A program made the position numbers and the translations under genes. This document shows positions 6,560 to 7,346 of a stretch of DNA of 7,346 nucleotides, one piece after another. Below the pieces are notes generated by a model that was not told where the DNA came from, did not search any database, and worked only from the letters and a program-made list of their open reading frames with translations. The stretch's first letter is position 1; every line of letters begins with the position of its first letter. Source of the DNA: Clostridium sp. CAG:921 (GTDB lineage Bacteria > Bacillota > Clostridia > TANB77 > CAG-465); NCBI GenBank assembly GCA_000433135.1, contig HF991968.1, positions 4,756-12,101 on the forward strand, in the 5' to 3' direction.

Positions 6560-7346
6560 CTACTCCATTCTTTTTAAAATCTCATCAATTGAAAAATTGA
6601 TATCTTCCTGTGTTCCTTCATTCATGTTTTTTAAAGTACACTTTCCACATTTTATTTCGTTCTCACCAATTATACAAACATACTTTGACTTTATCTTATC
6701 TGCATATCTTAGCTTAGACTTAAAACTCTTATCTTGTATATCTAACTCTACTTTATACCCAAGCTCTCTTATTTTTGTTATAACATCTGATGCATAAGAA
6801 TAGCCATTTTCATCAAGAATTAAAAAATATACATCTACATAATTTTTATTTATTATATCTTCTACCAAATTATATTCTTTTAATAAAAGTACAAGTCTAT
6901 CCATTCCTATTCCAAATCCAACAGCTGGCGTTGACTTGCCTCCTAGCATTTCTACTAGTCCATCATACCTTCCGCCTCCACCTACTGCAAGACCTAAGTC
7001 TTTTGAAGTATACTCATAAACCGTTTTGTTATAATAGTCAAGTCCTCTTACAATTTTTTTATCAACTACATAATCTATTCCAAAATCATCTAAGGCTTTT
7101 TTTAAATTTTCAAAATCTTTTTTACATTCATCACAAAGATTATCTGTTATCATCGGAGCATTTTGTAATATTTCTTTGCATCTTTCCTCTTTACAATCAA
7201 GCATTCTTAGAGGATTTTTTTCATACCTTACATTACATGTTTGGCACATATTCTCTAAGTTAGGCATTACATACTCTTTTAATTTTTCTATATACTTTGC
7301 TCTACACTCCTTACATCCAATAGAGTTTATATTAAGTTGTAATTTT
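6560..7346 (-). CDS. hisS: Histidine--tRNA ligase (HisRS), N-terminal part outside the window
   Basis: The frame is open from the right edge to a TAG stop at 6560-6562, giving 261 C-terminal residues of a protein normally about 415 long; motifs 1 and 2 lie outside. The Met encoded at 7265-7267 is internal: the frame continues upstream with [14 protein letters not shown], typical HisRS sequence, so it is not the start. Visible parts (fragment numbering): a cysteine-rich insert with CKEC (11-14), CQTC (34-37), DCKEERCKE (50-58) and CDEC (71-74); the histidine-binding signature RGLDYY (100-105); GGGGRYDGL (122-130); motif 3 GFGIGMDR (143-150); and the C-terminal anticodon-binding domain (about 170-261). 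The enzyme charges tRNA-His in the cytoplasm. It is first of the three synthetase genes visible here. Any promoter or T-box leader would lie beyond the right edge. Confidence 0.96.
   Translation of the reverse strand, partial: KLQLNINSIGCKECRAKYIEKLKEYVMPNLENMCQTCNVRYEKNPLRMLDCKEERCKEILQNAPMITDNLCDECKKDFENLKKALDDFGIDYVVDKKIVRGLDYYNKTVYEYTSKDLGLAVGGGGRYDGLVEMLGGKSTPAVGFGIGMDRLVLLLKEYNLVEDIINKNYVDVYFLILDENGYSYASDVITKIRELGYKVELDIQDKSFKSKLRYADKIKSKYVCIIGENEIKCGKCTLKNMNEGTQEDINFSIDEILKRME

Noticed and set aside
6534..7263. Long plus-strand open frames opposite hisS
   Set aside because: They are shadows of the hisS coding frame, which has clear HisRS motifs; the plus-strand translations resemble no family and lack ribosome binding sites.

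Overview
The window comes from a very AT-rich, low-GC Gram-positive bacterium, most likely a spore-forming Clostridium or close relative. The evidence is the base composition, the Ile/Lys/Asn-rich codon use, strong GGAG-type ribosome binding sites, a SpoVB-like flippase and a cysteine-rich HisRS of a type I associate with clostridia. This is pattern recognition, not a database match.

Layout, left to right. (1) A leftward gene, cut off by the left edge at its 3' end, encodes a membrane-anchored phosphodiester-glycosidase (NAGPA-fold) protein. (2) A 421-bp, extremely AT-rich divergent intergenic region holds a convincing sigma-A-type promoter for the leftward gene and a long imperfect hairpin. 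(3) A rightward gene with a TTG start encodes a MATE/MOP-superfamily lipid-linked saccharide flippase of the SpoVB/polysaccharide-export type. (4) A 309-bp convergent intergenic region ends in an 18-bp perfect stem-loop that can serve as a terminator in both directions. (5) A leftward cluster of three class II aminoacyl-tRNA synthetases follows, in transcription order hisS (5' end outside the window), asnS and aspS. hisS and asnS are 8 nt apart and probably translationally coupled. asnS and aspS are separated by 97 to 103 nt containing a 13-bp perfect hairpin.

Functionally there are two themes. The left half looks like cell-envelope or spore-envelope glycan work: a flippase and an extracytoplasmic sugar-phosphodiester hydrolase, transcribed divergently. 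The right half is core translation: charging of tRNA-His, tRNA-Asn and tRNA-Asp. The most interesting point is the AspRS. It carries sequence signatures I associate with the alphaproteobacterial-type enzyme, but has Leu rather than His at the position linked to tRNA-Asn/tRNA-Asp discrimination, and it lies directly downstream of a dedicated AsnRS. I see no mobile element, CRISPR array, tRNA or rRNA gene, and no evidence for a wholly new system.
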